Below are positions 32,196-40,723 of a stretch of 42,822 nucleotides of DNA, piece by piece; within the stretch, counting starts at the first letter, position 1; each line of letters starts with the position of its first letter. The translations under genes were made by a program, and so were the position numbers. The DNA comes from Oscillospiraceae bacterium (GTDB lineage: Bacteria; Bacillota; Clostridia; Oscillospirales; Ruminococcaceae), in assembly GCA_017436575.1 (NCBI GenBank), contig JAFSCU010000030.1, positions 1 through 42,822 on the forward strand. The letters run 5' to 3'. Under the pieces are notes generated by a model. It searched no databases. It was given only the letters and a program-made list of their open reading frames with translations, and had not been told where the DNA came from.

Positions 32196-32996
32196 ATGAA
32201 ATACAAATTGATGGCCGTGGATATGGACGGCACTTTACTGAACGACAGAGATGAAATAACACCCCGTACTGAAAAAGCGATAAAAGCGCTTGTGGACAAA
32301 GGTGTTGTGTTTACTCTGTGCACAGGCAGACCTGTGCAGGGGGTAAAAAGATATATTAACCAGCTGGGGCTGGACTGCCCGGTTATCACATACAATGGCG
32401 CAGTGATTGTGCATGGCAAAACAGAAGAAATACTTTTCAGTCAAAATATGGATACTGCCGAAGCACGCCGTGTATACAATATGGCAAAAGAAAAAAATGC
32501 CATGTTTATTGTGTGGTCGCAGAATAAACTGTATGCCAGTGAATTAAGTGAAAAAACAGCTTTTTATGAAAATATCACCAGCACAAAGGCATCTCTGCTT
32601 GAAAATTTTGAAGATTTGCTTTTGGCAGGTATAACAAAAATGCTGTGGTATGAGTCACCTGAAATTCTGGACGGGTACATTGAGGAACTTAAACGGCAGA
32701 GTTTTGAAAAGACTACATTTACAAAATCAAGGGCATATTTTCTGGAGTTTTTCTCAAACAAAACATCAAAAGCAGTTGCTATGTCAAAACTTGGCGAGTA
32801 TTACAATATATCCGCCCAAGAAATGATAGCGGCAGGGGATCAGACAAATGATTTATCTATGATACAATATGCCGGTCTGGGTGTAGCAATGGGAAATGCT
32901 GTTGAATCCGTAAAAGCTGTGGCAGGTTATATTACTGACACAAACATCAACGAAGGCGTGGCAAAGTTTATAGAGAAAATTTTATTGAAACACTGA
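32196..32996 (+). CDS. Cof-type HAD-superfamily phosphatase
   Basis: 266 residues from the ATG at 32196, which follows GAGAGG; an upstream ATG at 32166 lacks a ribosome site. HAD motifs: VDMDGTLLNDRDEIT (I), TGRP (II), conserved Lys in the FTKSRAYFLEFF region or SNKTSKAVA (III) and GDQTNDLSMI (IV). The C2-type cap fits the Cof/YidA group, which removes phosphate from sugar phosphates, flavin mononucleotide or similar. Cytoplasmic. A -10-like TATAAT at 32162-32167 lies just upstream, so it may have its own promoter. Confidence 0.94.
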   Translation: MKYKLMAVDMDGTLLNDRDEITPRTEKAIKALVDKGVVFTLCTGRPVQGVKRYINQLGLDCPVITYNGAVIVHGKTEEILFSQNMDTAEARRVYNMAKEKNAMFIVWSQNKLYASELSEKTAFYENITSTKASLLENFEDLLLAGITKMLWYESPEILDGYIEELKRQSFEKTTFTKSRAYFLEFFSNKTSKAVAMSKLGEYYNISAQEMIAAGDQTNDLSMIQYAGLGVAMGNAVESVKAVAGYITDTNINEGVAKFIEKILLKH

Positions 32997-33015
32997 TGAA
33001 TTTATTACAGTATTG

Positions 33016-33044
33016 TTGGAAAACCATTTTTATGGTAATATAAA
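33016..33044 (+). promoter_or_regulatory. Probable promoter of the carboxylesterase gene
   Basis: TTGGAA (33016-33021), a 17-bp gap, then TATAAA (33039-33044). The leader between it and the gene contains AACACCG (33078-33084) able to pair with CGGTGTT (33128-33134). Confidence 0.5.
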
Positions 33045-33166
33045 TTATAATATAATTTGTATTACCGGCAAAAAAACAACACCGAAAGGCAAACGCTAAA
33101 CAAAGTTTATAACAGCAATAAATACTCCGGTGTTCAGAAAACAACAGGTACTCAGAGGTGATATTT

Positions 33167-34543
33167 ATGAACAGAACAATCAATACCCCTTGCGGAAAGA
33201 TAAAAGGTACAGCAGGTCGCCAGCCAGGCGTAATTGCTTTTAAAGGCGTTCGTTATGCCACTGCAGGTCGTTGGGAATACCCACAGGTTATTAAACAGTG
33301 GGATGGTATTTATAATGCCACACGGTATGGCAACTGTTCTTTCCAGCCACGCGCTTTTTACAATGAAGCTGAAATGCCTGAAAAAGCGTTTTACTACAAC
33401 GAATTCCGCAAAGATGAAGTATATACATACAGCGAAGATTGTCTGTTTTTAAATGTATGGACAACTGAAACAGCAGATGAAAACAGCAAATTGCCTGTAA
33501 TTTTCTATATCCACGGCGGCGGTTTCAACGGCGGCTGCGGTCACGAAAAACATTTTGACGGTCCGGTATGGCGGACAAAAGGTGTTGTGGCGGTTACAAT
33601 CAACTATCGTATGGGTCCTCTTGGCTTTGCCTGTCTTGAAGAACTGGCAAAAGAAAGCGGTCATACAGGCAACTACGGAATTTTTGACCAGATAGCGGCA
33701 CTGCAGTGGGTAAGGGAAAATATCTCTGCTTTTGGCGGTGACCCTGACAATATTACAATTATGGGCCAGTCTGCAGGGGCTATGAGTGTATCATCACTGT
33801 GTCTTACACCGTTGACAAATGGTATGTTTGCAAAAGCCGTTATGAGCAGTGCCGGCGGTACAGGCGAATATTTCCCTGTAAAGGCTACAGCAGAAGAAGT
33901 TTATCCTTTGTGGAATATGGTTATGGTCGACTGCGGTTGTGAAACACTGCGGCAGTTCCGTCAGGTGCCGCCACAGCAGCTGTGGGATGCATGGAAAGCA
34001 GCACAGGCAAAAATGGGCAAGGCCGGCTTTTCCACTCCTTTATGCGTGGATGGCGTGCTTTACCCAAAATCAAGCCCTGAAATAATTGCAGAAGGCAGTT
34101 TTAAAAATATTCCGTATATGATTGGCTCCACAACTCATGATATTATCAGTCCTATGCTGTTTAAAATGATGAAAGACTGGTGTGTTATTCAGGCCGACCA
34201 GGGCAAACAGGATTCATGGTGCTGGATGTTTGACAGAATGCTGCCGGGCGATAACAATGGTGCGTGGCATTCATCTGATCTGTGGTACTGGTTCGGTACA
34301 TTGGACAACTGCTGGCGTCCTTTTGAAAAACTGGACTATCAGCTGTCTGACATTATGACAGACTATCTCTGCAATTTTGCTAAAAATGGCAATCCGAATG
34401 GCGATAATCTGCCAGAGTGGACAGCTACAAAAACACAGGCAGACCCTGTACTTCACTGGGGCGATGCAGGTGTAAGAATGGAACAGCCGGATATTGAAAA
34501 ACTGGAAGAAATTTTCCGCACAGTAAAACCGGTAGGTGAATAA
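33167..34543 (+). CDS. Type B carboxylesterase
   Basis: 458 residues from the ATG at 33167; a GTG at 33158 is inside the AGAGGTG ribosome site. Family marks: DCLFLNVW, the oxyanion hole HGGGFNGG (about 116-123), nucleophile Ser202 in MGQSAGAMS, and the catalytic His in AWHSSDLWYWFG near residue 370. No signal peptide, so it is cytoplasmic. The family hydrolyses carboxylic esters; the substrate is not indicated. A terminator follows immediately. Confidence 0.95.
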   Translation: MNRTINTPCGKIKGTAGRQPGVIAFKGVRYATAGRWEYPQVIKQWDGIYNATRYGNCSFQPRAFYNEAEMPEKAFYYNEFRKDEVYTYSEDCLFLNVWTTETADENSKLPVIFYIHGGGFNGGCGHEKHFDGPVWRTKGVVAVTINYRMGPLGFACLEELAKESGHTGNYGIFDQIAALQWVRENISAFGGDPDNITIMGQSAGAMSVSSLCLTPLTNGMFAKAVMSSAGGTGEYFPVKATAEEVYPLWNMVMVDCGCETLRQFRQVPPQQLWDAWKAAQAKMGKAGFSTPLCVDGVLYPKSSPEIIAEGSFKNIPYMIGSTTHDIISPMLFKMMKDWCVIQADQGKQDSWCWMFDRMLPGDNNGAWHSSDLWYWFGTLDNCWRPFEKLDYQLSDIMTDYLCNFAKNGNPNGDNLPEWTATKTQADPVLHWGDAGVRMEQPDIEKLEEIFRTVKPVGE

Positions 34544-34548
34544 AAACA

Positions 34549-34574
34549 AAAGGCACTCCCGCGGGAGTGCCTTT
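34549..34574. terminator. Bidirectional terminator between convergent genes
   Basis: AAAGGCACTCCC (34549-34560) pairs with GGGAGTGCCTTT (34563-34574). It separates the carboxylesterase gene from the convergent amidohydrolase gene. Confidence 0.82.
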
Positions 34575-34580
34575 AATATA

Positions 34581-35417
34581 TTAAAGCTGTCTGTTTATCA
34601 GTTTTTTTGCATTTTTCCAGCAGATTTTTTCGTAATCTTCTGTAGAGATTTTACCCCGTAAGTGCTGCTTATCCAGATATTCACCCAAAGGGAATTTCAT
34701 TGTCACATTTACCATATCGGTGGCAAAGAACAGTCTGTCAGCATATTTATGTAAAAATTCCAGACCGAACTGTTCGTCTCTCATAATAGCCTGCCCACCG
34801 CTGTTTGCAGACAAATCACCGTACAGATTAGGATAGTTTTCAAACAGATATGGTATTCTGCCGCCTTCTTTTACAGGACCCTGGCCCCACTGGTTTCTGC
34901 TTTCTGTATCTGTGGCTGCATCACCTGTCATTTCGTGCCAGAAAGTCTGGCTGTGGCCGATGAATTTCAGTTTCGGATACTTTTTCAGTGCTTCTTCCAG
35001 CATTGTCAGACCAGGTTTATCGCAAATGCCATAACTGAAACCTTCTTCACCGCTCATATGGAACAGCACAGGCATTCCTGCCTTTTCGGCGGCAGCGAAC
35101 AGTTGCTGTATTTTTTCGTTTTCAATCCACAGGTTATGGGTGATTTCACCTATGCCAATGGCGCCTTTGGCTTTGTATTCTTCTATCTGCTTTTCAATAT
35201 CACCGTCAATATCAATATGGCACATCCAACTGAATCTGTCAGGATACTGTCGGACAGATTCGATGTTGTGCTCATTCCACTGGTCTGAAATGGAAAGCAA
35301 TACACCGTGACCGATGCCCAGTTCGTCCAGATAAGGAATCATTTCTTCCACAGGAGAAGACATTTCCATTAATCCTTTATGATTTTGCAGATGCAGATGT
35401 ATATCGATTTTTTTCAT
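34581..35417 (-). CDS. Amidohydrolase-family metal-dependent hydrolase
   Basis: 278 residues. A TIM-barrel hydrolase of the amidohydrolase-2 type: metal motif DIHLHLQ at the start, then GIGEITHN, VLFHMSGEE, FIGHSQTFWHE and the late Asp in FFATDMV. These supply the expected histidines and aspartate. Related proteins include hydrolases and decarboxylases, so the reaction is not defined. The start at 35417 follows GAGGAAA. It is divergent from the MBL hydrolase gene. Confidence 0.9.
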   Translation of the reverse strand: MKKIDIHLHLQNHKGLMEMSSPVEEMIPYLDELGIGHGVLLSISDQWNEHNIESVRQYPDRFSWMCHIDIDGDIEKQIEEYKAKGAIGIGEITHNLWIENEKIQQLFAAAEKAGMPVLFHMSGEEGFSYGICDKPGLTMLEEALKKYPKLKFIGHSQTFWHEMTGDAATDTESRNQWGQGPVKEGGRIPYLFENYPNLYGDLSANSGGQAIMRDEQFGLEFLHKYADRLFFATDMVNVTMKFPLGEYLDKQHLRGKISTEDYEKICWKNAKKLINRQL

Positions 35418-35458
35418 AGTATTTCCTCACATTTTTTTCTTCATTTTAACACAACTGA

Positions 35459-35486
35459 TTGAATATTACAAAGTATATGTTAAAAT
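35459..35486 (+). promoter_or_regulatory. Probable promoter of the MBL hydrolase gene
   Basis: TTGAAT (35459-35464), 16 bp, TAAAAT (35481-35486), 28 nt before the start codon. Confidence 0.45.
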
Positions 35487-35513
35487 ATTATAAAAAAGAA
35501 AAAGAGTGATAAT

Positions 35514-36359
35514 ATGAAACCACAGCATAATGTTATTGAAATAGCACCACGCTCCTGGTGTATCAGCGAATATAATCTGGTAAATGCTTTTCTCATAGAA
35601 GGGGAAACTACAGCCGCACTTGTTGACACAGGCTGCGGAATAGGCGATATAGCTGCAGTAGTAAAAAGTCTTACGGATAAACCGGTGGTTGTACTTTTGA
35701 CACACAATCATTTTGACCATAATGGGGGCCTGTACCATTTTCCGGATTCAAAAGTATATATGCAACCTGCTGATGACGGTTTATGGCAGTCTATGATGAA
35801 AATGTCCCCTGATGGCAGTTACAACGGCCTGCGCAGCTTTTATATACAGACCCGCGGCCCTGTGCGCTGCCCCGAATATGAAATCGAAGACCTTCTGGCA
35901 CTTATACCACAGGATAATCCGTCACCTGAATTCAGCTATACTGCCGTAAACAACGGTGACAAAATAGACCTGGGTGGCAGGGTTATTACTGTTATCCATA
36001 CCCCTGGTCATACTGAAGGCGGTGTGTGCTATCTGGATGAAAACAGCGGCATACTTTTCAGCGGAGACACTGTAAACAACAGCATTATACTTATGCGCCA
36101 GCCGCATAATGACACAGTGCTGATTAAAAAATACAATGAAACTGTGGCGAAATTGTGGGCAGAAGAAAAGTCCTACACATCACTTGCCATTGGTCACGAT
36201 GGCACTGTTATTTCAAAACAGATTGTAAAAGATTATCTGGACCTTACAACAGGTCTTCTGGGCGGTACTATTACTGGTGAATATAAAGAAACTGGTTTCA
36301 GAAAAGGCGATGTTGCAAATCTTGGTATGGCAGAATTATGGTATCAGTGTGATGCCTGA
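35514..36359 (+). CDS. MBL-fold metallo-hydrolase
   Basis: 281 residues. Unlike the two MBL-like lipoproteins at the left of the window it has an intact site: THNHFDHNGG, HTPGHTEGG, FSGDTVNN and a late His in AIGHDGT. The plan fits the glyoxalase-II-like group of small hydrolases. No signal peptide. The substrate is unknown. A two-hairpin terminator region follows. Confidence 0.93.
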   Translation: MKPQHNVIEIAPRSWCISEYNLVNAFLIEGETTAALVDTGCGIGDIAAVVKSLTDKPVVVLLTHNHFDHNGGLYHFPDSKVYMQPADDGLWQSMMKMSPDGSYNGLRSFYIQTRGPVRCPEYEIEDLLALIPQDNPSPEFSYTAVNNGDKIDLGGRVITVIHTPGHTEGGVCYLDENSGILFSGDTVNNSIILMRQPHNDTVLIKKYNETVAKLWAEEKSYTSLAIGHDGTVISKQIVKDYLDLTTGLLGGTITGEYKETGFRKGDVANLGMAELWYQCDA

Positions 36360-36435
36360 TTGAGTGTGCTGCACTGCCAAAAATATGAATACATCATAAA
36401 TATTTGTTCCGATTCAAAATTTGATAATGAAATAC

Positions 36436-36472
36436 AAACTGGCTTCTGTCAAATACAGAGGCCAGTTTTGTT
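36436..36472 (+). terminator. Terminator of the MBL hydrolase gene
   Basis: ACTGGCTTCTGT pairs with ACAGAGGCCAGT (one G-U) followed by TTTTGTT. A second weaker hairpin, CAGCTTT with AAAGGCTG and then ATTTTTA, follows at about 36482-36508. Confidence 0.8.
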
Positions 36473-36530
36473 AAAAAAACACAGCTTTTCAGCAAAGGCT
36501 GATTTTTATAATTATTATACCTGTTTTTAC

Positions 36531-36562
36531 AACTTGGTAACATTTTTATAATATGATAAAAT
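36531..36562 (+). promoter_or_regulatory. Promoter and single operator box of the paralogue operon
   Basis: The box AACTTGGTAAC (36531-36541), preceded by TTTTTAC, includes the -35 TTGGTA (36534-36539). After 17 bp comes TAAAAT (36557-36562). The response-regulator promoter at 38536-38567 has the same layout almost base for base. Confidence 0.7.
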
Positions 36563-36584
36563 ACATAAAAATCAAAATTTTTAC

Positions 36585-36628
36585 AACTTGATAACAACTT
36601 GATATAAAGTTGATAATAACTTTAGGTT
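36585..36628 (+). promoter_or_regulatory. Four tandem 11-bp operator repeats
   Basis: Consecutive 11-mers AACTTGATAAC, AACTTGATATA, AAGTTGATAAT and AACTTTAGGTT fill 36585-36628 without gaps. They are preceded by TTTTTAC as at the other sites. Head-to-tail repeats with one-helical-turn spacing are the usual binding pattern of OmpR/PhoB-type regulators. The array ends 27 nt before the first paralogue. Confidence 0.75.
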
Positions 36629-36655
36629 ACTATTAAAGCAAAGGAGGATATATTT

Positions 36656-37636
36656 ATGAAAAACAGAAAAATAATATCTCTTACAGTGCTGATAGTTGCC
36701 ATAGCGTTAATGGGCATACTGGGCTTGTCAAAAGCATTTGAAACGGCCTGGCAGAAAGAAAACACCATAGACAACAGTTTAAGTGCGGAAATGGTTGAGC
36801 GTAATCCATACTCTAATCTTGAACGGACTGATTTGGATTATCCTTTTCTGACGTTCGAAGAATTTATGGGCAAAAGCGACGAACAGGTTTATATCAGGTA
36901 CAGAGATTCTTTAGATCCGCTGTGGAAAAGCCAATTGGACTGGGCTGTTAAAAAAAGAGAGAATCAGAAATATTATTACCCCGAACCAGCTATGTTTACT
37001 TTTCAGAAAATTGCCAATAAGTGTGGTGAAATTGCAAAGTTTACTGTAGGATATACAGAGCACACAAAGCTGCCTGCAGTTATAGCGTATTATCCTGCTG
37101 ATTGTTTGGATGGTCTTGAAAGAGTAGGCGAAGGTTATGATTTTACCGGTCAGCCTTATTTTTATTATGAGTTCTTGAATGAAAGTAAAGATAAAGCCTT
37201 GCAGTTTGTTGTAAATGCTGTTACAGGTGAAATAATCACAATGTGTATCGATGGCGAAATTCTTATAGATTACATTGATGATCTTGACTATTATTATCAT
37301 CAGTCTGAACCATCAGCAGAAATATGCAAATTACTTGAAGAACAAACAAATCATATTTTAGATGTTTTAAATATAGAGGATAATATAATAAACAGGAATT
37401 ACTATTTCAGAGGTGCGTTTAAGCATGTTCTCTATAATGGCGGTTGTTACAGATACTTTGTAGAAACAGCATTTTCAAACGGTGATATAAAAACAATAGA
37501 GTTTTTGAGTGATGATAATTTGACATTCCAGCCATATCACTATTACACAAAACCAATTATACTTACAGTATCAGATGAAAGTATCATTTATAAAAATGGT
37601 AATCTGACTGATATAAATGGAAATATCGTAGATTAA
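36656..37636 (+). CDS. Membrane-anchored paralogue 1 of the two-component locus
   Basis: 326 residues. One N-terminal transmembrane segment (about 6-25) lies between a basic start and GLSKAFETAW; the rest should be extracytoplasmic. A segment FTFQKIANKCGEIAKF recalls the YxxAxxxxGE-type start of PepSY-like repeats, followed by QFVVNAVTGEIITM, which resembles the PepSY strand-turn (V-tTGe). No enzyme motif is seen. Its first 45 codons are nearly identical to those of paralogue 2. RBS AAAGGAGG. It is controlled by the operator arrays just upstream. The anchor plus outward PepSY-like domain resembles YycI and YycH, which modulate a histidine kinase; this is an analogy only. Confidence 0.8.
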   Translation: MKNRKIISLTVLIVAIALMGILGLSKAFETAWQKENTIDNSLSAEMVERNPYSNLERTDLDYPFLTFEEFMGKSDEQVYIRYRDSLDPLWKSQLDWAVKKRENQKYYYPEPAMFTFQKIANKCGEIAKFTVGYTEHTKLPAVIAYYPADCLDGLERVGEGYDFTGQPYFYYEFLNESKDKALQFVVNAVTGEIITMCIDGEILIDYIDDLDYYYHQSEPSAEICKLLEEQTNHILDVLNIEDNIINRNYYFRGAFKHVLYNGGCYRYFVETAFSNGDIKTIEFLSDDNLTFQPYHYYTKPIILTVSDESIIYKNGNLTDINGNIVD

Positions 37637-37648
37637 GGTGGTGATATT

Positions 37649-38452
37649 ATGAAAAACAGAAAAATAATATCTCTTACAGTGCTGATAGTTGCAATAGCGT
37701 TAATGGGCATATTGGGCTTGTCAAAGGCATTTGAAGCAGCCTGGCAGAAAGAAAACACCATAGACAACAGTTTAAGTGCGGAAATAGTTGATGATGCAGG
37801 CACTGTATTTGATTATCCGTATGTGAACTATACTCAGTTAAGCGATGAAGAGAAAAGATTACACGGTTGGTTTAATGATGATTTTATCATACCTGAAAAT
37901 AAGGAATTTACATATCAGCAGGCAGTAAATAAGGTTGGTGAAGCAATAAAGTACCTTACTGGATACACTGGTCATCAAAAAAGTCCAATGGTTATCGAAT
38001 TAACTAATGTAAATATGTTTTTATTGTCACGTCAATTAAGTGAAGATTGTTATAATTGCAGACAAATTGTTCCAACCGAATCAGGTGAATTGTGTATTTC
38101 AGCCATTATTGATACAACAGGTCAGTTCTGGTATATAGGATATGAAACAACAGAACACAAATTTGGTGGTAATGCTTACAAAACAGAACTTTCACAGAAT
38201 GTTTCTGAACAGTTACTCGAAACTTCCTTGCAATTTTTACAAGAAATAAATCCAACAGATAGAATTGTAGGATATGCTGCTCGAAAAGCATCATCTTCAT
38301 TGGAAGATGGTGCAGATGTGGAATATATTATTGCGCTTAAAACCGAGAACAAAAATACACTTTTATTTACTTTAAATGATGAGTATGGTCTTATTTATTT
38401 CAGCAGATATCCCGAAGAAATAGAATTGGATTACTTACCTTTACCAGAATAA
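37649..38452 (+). CDS. Membrane-anchored paralogue 2
   Basis: 267 residues, 12 nt after paralogue 1 and on the same transcript (RBS AAGGTGG). Residues 1-45 repeat the anchor of paralogue 1 with only a few changes, then the sequence diverges abruptly. The motif FTYQQAVNKVGEAIKYLTGYTGH matches FTFQKIANKCGEIAKFTVGYTEH of paralogue 1, so the outward domain is related but fast-evolving. The rest (SGELCISAIIDTTGQFWYI, and EYIIALKTENKNTLLF) keeps the strand pattern. No catalytic motif is seen. Confidence 0.8.
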   Translation: MKNRKIISLTVLIVAIALMGILGLSKAFEAAWQKENTIDNSLSAEIVDDAGTVFDYPYVNYTQLSDEEKRLHGWFNDDFIIPENKEFTYQQAVNKVGEAIKYLTGYTGHQKSPMVIELTNVNMFLLSRQLSEDCYNCRQIVPTESGELCISAIIDTTGQFWYIGYETTEHKFGGNAYKTELSQNVSEQLLETSLQFLQEINPTDRIVGYAARKASSSLEDGADVEYIIALKTENKNTLLFTLNDEYGLIYFSRYPEEIELDYLPLPE

Positions 38453-38504
38453 CTGGCACTATGGAAACAGAAAATAACTTATCCACTATTCTCATATTTT
38501 ATCA

Positions 38505-38533
38505 AACTCCCACTGTTTTCAGTGGGAGTTTTT
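38505..38533 (+). terminator. Terminator after paralogue 2
   Basis: 11-bp perfect stem AACTCCCACTG (38505-38515) with CAGTGGGAGTT (38520-38530), loop TTTT, then T to 38533. Its T run is also the start of the next operator (TTTTTACAACTTGG). Confidence 0.9.
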
Positions 38534-38535
38534 AC

Positions 38536-38567
38536 AACTTGGTAATATTTGTGTAATATGATAGAAT
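38536..38567 (+). promoter_or_regulatory. Promoter and operator box of the response-regulator operon
   Basis: AACTTGGTAAT (38536-38546) contains TTGGTA (38539-38544); after 17 bp comes TAGAAT (38562-38567). It nearly copies the promoter at 36531-36562, which suggests autoregulation. Confidence 0.7.
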
Positions 38568-38603
38568 TACAATAATATATCTGCTTTAAAAAGAGGAATA
38601 ATT

Positions 38604-39260
38604 ATGGCATACATTTTAATCGCAGAAGATGAAGAAGTTATAAACGAACTTATTGCAAAAAATCTTACAGCTGTCGGTCACAAAATTTACCAGACTTTCA
38701 CCGGCACTGAAACCCTGAAAGCTATAAATGAAAACCGGTTCGACCTGGCATTGCTGGACGTTATGATGCCCGGTATGAATGGCTTTGATGTAAAAAGACG
38801 AATAGAAAATGATACCCCCGTAATATTTGTTACGGCAAAACAGTCCCTTACAGACCAGCTGACAGGTTTGTCACTGGGGGCAGACGACTATATCACCAAA
38901 CCCTTTGATATGCTGGTACTGCTGGCAAGAATAGAAAATATTCTTCGCCGCACTATGAAAAATACCACCATATACCGAATAAACAACTGCGTTATTGATA
39001 CAGAAAGCCGCAATGTAAAAGTAAATGGTGAAGATGTGCATCTTACAACACAGGAATTCAATCTTCTTGAAGCACTGGTGATTAACCGCAATCTTGCTCT
39101 TTCCCGTGAAAAACTGATTGAACTGGCCTGGGGTTTTGATTTTATGGGGGATAACCGTACGGTTGATGTCCATATTCAGAAAATACGCAAAAAATGCAAT
39201 CTTGAAAAAGAAATTGCCACAGTTTACAAATACGGTTACCGACTGGAGTACAAAAAATGA
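38604..39260 (+). CDS. OmpR-family response regulator
   Basis: 218 residues. Receiver domain: acidic pair EDEE (8-11), phospho-acceptor Asp52 in LLDVMMPG, Thr in FVTAK and Lys in DYITKPFD. The C-terminal winged helix (about 125-218) is of OmpR/PhoB type (LTTQEFNLLEALVINRNLALSR, NRTVDVHIQKIRKK). Such proteins bind direct repeats as dimers; the 11-bp repeats before this gene and before paralogues 1 and 3 are the obvious targets. Its stop overlaps the kinase start by 4 nt. RBS AGAGGAA. Confidence 0.96.
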   Translation: MAYILIAEDEEVINELIAKNLTAVGHKIYQTFTGTETLKAINENRFDLALLDVMMPGMNGFDVKRRIENDTPVIFVTAKQSLTDQLTGLSLGADDYITKPFDMLVLLARIENILRRTMKNTTIYRINNCVIDTESRNVKVNGEDVHLTTQEFNLLEALVINRNLALSREKLIELAWGFDFMGDNRTVDVHIQKIRKKCNLEKEIATVYKYGYRLEYKK

Positions 39261-40657
39261 AATTGAACTATCGCCAGAAATTATATTTTTATATTCTGGT
39301 AATATTTTTAATCTTTTTCAATGGTGGTATATTTTCCGTTGCCGCCATTCAGAACAGTAAAAATATAAAAGCACAGCAGGAAAACCTGTTGATACAGAAC
39401 AACATAGTTCTGCAGCAGATTATTTCTGATGTGGAAGTTGTATATTCATCACGACCACAAAGCATACCGCTGATTATCAAACAGCACGGCGCAAGACAAA
39501 AAGCCAATGGCATACTTATACAGGTGGAGACCGACAGCCAGGAATACATTTATTCTTCCTTTGACAGTCAGATTTCTTTTGTAGGCAGTGACCCCACAAA
39601 AATCAATTATAAAATAGATACTGTAAATGGTGAAAAAACCTTTCTTGCTTTTTCAAAACTTCCACAGCCTTTTGACAATTACAATGTAATCACTGGTTTT
39701 TCCATGCAGGCTGTTTTTGATGACTGGCGCGATACAATCCGTGTGGTTGTGGCACTGTCGGTTATATTTTCTTCCATAATTTCCGTGGTGCTGTACATAT
39801 CTTTGAATCAGCTTACAAAACCTCTTATGGCTATCAGCAGGGCGGCATCAAAATTTGGTGAAGGCAACTATTCTGTGCGTATCAGAGAAATGTCAAAAGA
39901 TGAATTGGGCGACACAGCCAGAAACTTTAATCTGATGGCTGAAAGAATTACCAACCAGATGGATAATCTGGAGTCGATGGCAAATGACAAACAGCGTCTT
40001 ATAGATGATATTTCCCATGAAATGCGCACACCGCTGACTGCTATCCGTGGTTATGTGCATTATTTGCAGACAGCAAAATTGACCGAAGAAGAATATTACA
40101 ATACATTGAATATCATTGACCGCCAGGCAGACAGAATGCAGAAACTCAGTGAAGGCGTGCTGTCTTTCACACGCCTGAGAAATGAAAATGCAGACCGCAC
40201 AACAGTGGTAAATCTTGCAGACCTGCTGAATGATATTGCCAAAGCATATTCAATCAAAGCCCAAAGGGACAATATTTATCTGTCTGTAAAATGTCCGTCT
40301 TATCTTGAAATAAAAGGCGACAGGCTGCTGTTTGAAAGTCTTATTGGCAACCTGGTTGACAACGCCCTCAACGCCTGTGCCGATACAGCCATAAAGCGCG
40401 TGTCTGTAACTGCCCACAGCAGAGCAGATAAAACAGTGGTGCAGATTGAAGACACAGGTATAGGCATGTCAAAAGAAACACTGGAAAATATACACAAACC
40501 ATTTTTCCGTGCGGACAAATCCCGCAGCCGCCGACGTGGCGGTGCCGGCTTGGGTGCAGCACTGTGCAAAGAAATTGCCGATATGTATAATATTGATATA
40601 AAATATACATCCCGGTTGGGCAGCGGCACTACAGTTTCTTTAATTTTTACAACTTGA
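39257..40657 (+). CDS. Sensor histidine kinase
   Basis: 466 residues. Two membrane helices (about 9-31 and 162-183) bracket an outward sensor domain of about 130 residues with no named family. HAMP follows (about 184-236), then HisKA with His254 in DDISHEMRTPLTAIRGY, and HATPase with NLVDNALNACAD, DTGIGM and RRGGAGLGAALC. A complete kinase. The start overlaps the regulator gene, so the two are co-translated. The TGA stop lies inside the operator array of the next gene (TTTTTACAACTTGA). The flanking membrane-anchored paralogues are candidates to act on its sensor domain. Confidence 0.96.
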   Translation: MKLNYRQKLYFYILVIFLIFFNGGIFSVAAIQNSKNIKAQQENLLIQNNIVLQQIISDVEVVYSSRPQSIPLIIKQHGARQKANGILIQVETDSQEYIYSSFDSQISFVGSDPTKINYKIDTVNGEKTFLAFSKLPQPFDNYNVITGFSMQAVFDDWRDTIRVVVALSVIFSSIISVVLYISLNQLTKPLMAISRAASKFGEGNYSVRIREMSKDELGDTARNFNLMAERITNQMDNLESMANDKQRLIDDISHEMRTPLTAIRGYVHYLQTAKLTEEEYYNTLNIIDRQADRMQKLSEGVLSFTRLRNENADRTTVVNLADLLNDIAKAYSIKAQRDNIYLSVKCPSYLEIKGDRLLFESLIGNLVDNALNACADTAIKRVSVTAHSRADKTVVQIEDTGIGMSKETLENIHKPFFRADKSRSRRRGGAGLGAALCKEIADMYNIDIKYTSRLGSGTTVSLIFTT

Positions 40658-40704
40658 TAACAACTCTATATAAACTTGATAACATTCCGCCTTTAAAATA
40701 GAGA
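40651..40704 (+). promoter_or_regulatory. Three tandem 11-bp operator repeats before paralogue 3
   Basis: AACTTGATAAC (40651-40661), AACTCTATATA (40662-40672) and AACTTGATAAC (40673-40683) are contiguous and preceded by TTTTTAC. The last box holds TTGATA, 17 bp from TAGAGA (40699-40704), a possible weak promoter. The array overlaps the kinase stop codon. Confidence 0.7.
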
Positions 40705-40723
40705 TATAAAGGAGGATAAAACT

